Source: Clostridia bacterium (GTDB lineage: Bacteria > Bacillota > Clostridia > Oscillospirales > CAG-272). Taken from it: DNA of 5,344 nucleotides. Made by a program: the position numbers and the translations under genes. The stretch covers positions 1 through 5,344 of the forward strand of contig JAFWWR010000101.1 in NCBI GenBank assembly GCA_017518025.1, given 5' to 3'. Below are positions 4,863 through 5,344 of the stretch, piece after piece. The notes beneath the pieces are model-generated. The model was not told where the DNA came from. It saw only the letters and a list, made by a program, of their open reading frames with translations, and did not search any database. Each line of letters opens with the position of its first letter. The stretch's first letter is position 1.

Positions 4863-5344
4863 TTGTTTAAGAAAAAGAAATCGGAAGACGAGGAGATCCT
4901 GACCGGCGAAGCGGAGCTTGCCGCAGAGGAGACGGAAACGGAACTGCCGGTCGATGAAGAACCGTCAGCCGTGGAAGCGGCGGAAGCTGAGACCGACCGC
5001 CCTTCGGAAGAAGGACCGGGACCGGAGTCCGGGGAACCGGACGCGGATAAGCCGGAAAACGAGGGATCCGAACCGGCGGCCGAGTCGAAAAAATATAAAA
5101 AACAGAAGAAGGCCGACGAAAGACCCGCCGAGGAGCCGTCAAAGGGAGCCCTCTGGAAGATCTGGGCGCACCGCGCCGCGGTGTTCTGCCTGTGCTTCGT
5201 TTACACGGAGGTCGTGCTCCATCTGTTCCTGTTCAAGTCCATCGACTGGAAGATAATCTTCCCGATCTTCTTCGCTCTCTTCATTGCGGGCATTTTCGCG
5301 TTTTTCGCGCTGCTGATGCCGAAGATCCCCCGGAGGATATTCAC
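4863..5344 (+). CDS. membrane protein N-terminus with long acidic tail, probably LtaS-type (lipoteichoic acid synthase) family; runs off the window
   Basis: An open frame runs from TTG 4863 to the right edge without a stop, giving 160 residues of a longer protein. Residues 1-6 are basic (MFKKKK). About 7-75 are rich in Glu, Asp, Pro and Ala, 76-83 form a Lys cluster, and 84-103 are mixed charge. Membrane segments follow at about 104-124 (AAVFCLCFVYTEVVLHLFLF) and 131-152 (IIFPIFFALFIAGIFAFFAL), then basic PKIPRR. The charge pattern puts the tail in the cytoplasm. From memory, this tail plus closely spaced helices matches Oscillospiraceae LTA-synthase-family proteins, which have five N-terminal helices and an extracellular Mn-dependent sulfatase-fold domain polymerising glycerophosphate. 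That domain lies beyond the window, so the assignment is tentative; another polytopic membrane protein is possible. Start evidence is AAAGGAGAG at 4847-4855; promoter and leader lie just upstream. Confidence 0.6.
   Translation, partial: MFKKKKSEDEEILTGEAELAAEETETELPVDEEPSAVEAAEAETDRPSEEGPGPESGEPDADKPENEGSEPAAESKKYKKQKKADERPAEEPSKGALWKIWAHRAAVFCLCFVYTEVVLHLFLFKSIDWKIIFPIFFALFIAGIFAFFALLMPKIPRRIF

Noticed and set aside
4795..4902. A 35-residue upstream reading frame starting at ATG 4795 in the leader and overlapping the LtaS-like start
   Set aside because: It lacks a well-placed ribosome site (only GGGGA about 10 nt upstream) and its Arg-rich product has no features. A regulatory leader peptide cannot be excluded but is not supported.
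4867..5256. Short frames on both strands overlapping the LtaS-like gene start
   Set aside because: Both are Arg/Pro-rich shadows; the TTG-initiated + frame has the ribosome site, promoter and membrane helices.

Overview
This window looks like chromosomal sequence from a Gram-positive gut- or rumen-type Clostridia, probably in the Oscillospiraceae/Ruminococcaceae. The reasons are G/C-rich third codon positions, strong AAAGGAG-type ribosome binding sites, sigma-A-like promoters in AT-rich gaps, GTG and TTG starts, and proteins that resemble Clostridia families from memory. No search was run, so the placement is inference. No tRNA, rRNA, CRISPR array, insertion sequence or phage gene was seen.

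Layout. (1) Bases 79-1359 encode a SorE-like zinc-dependent medium-chain dehydrogenase for sugar-phosphate or polyol metabolism. A possible upstream reading frame ends one base before it. Its 3' region holds small hairpins, three copies of an AAATATAACTT motif that alternate with short stem-loops, and a strong intrinsic terminator. (2) Bases 1517-3820 look like one operon on the + strand: a promoter embedded in inverted repeats, a small Cro/CI-type HTH regulator, a GT4 glycosyltransferase, and a PlsC-like acyltransferase that overlaps the glycosyltransferase by 8 nt. (3) A ZIP-family metal transporter lies on the - strand and shares its stop region (CTAA) with the acyltransferase. (4) A 254-nt divergent intergenic region holds promoters for both strands and a leader with competing hairpins. 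(5) A gene starting at TTG 4863 runs off the right edge. It encodes a long acidic cytoplasmic tail followed by membrane helices, and is most likely the N-terminus of a lipoteichoic-acid-synthase-type (LtaS) protein.

How the genes may work together. The glycosyltransferase, acyltransferase and LtaS-like protein all fit envelope lipid work: glycolipid formation, lipid acylation and glycerophosphate polymer synthesis. The HTH protein is the natural candidate regulator of its own operon. The ZIP transporter would supply Zn/Mn/Fe; a link to the Mn-dependent LtaS family is speculative. The dehydrogenase is insulated from this group by the terminator and appears unrelated in function.

Nothing here is clearly a new system. 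The items most worth a second look are the hairpin/AAATATAACTT repeat block, the palindromic promoter of the HTH operon, the competing structures in the LtaS-like leader, and the HX5D spacing in the acyltransferase.
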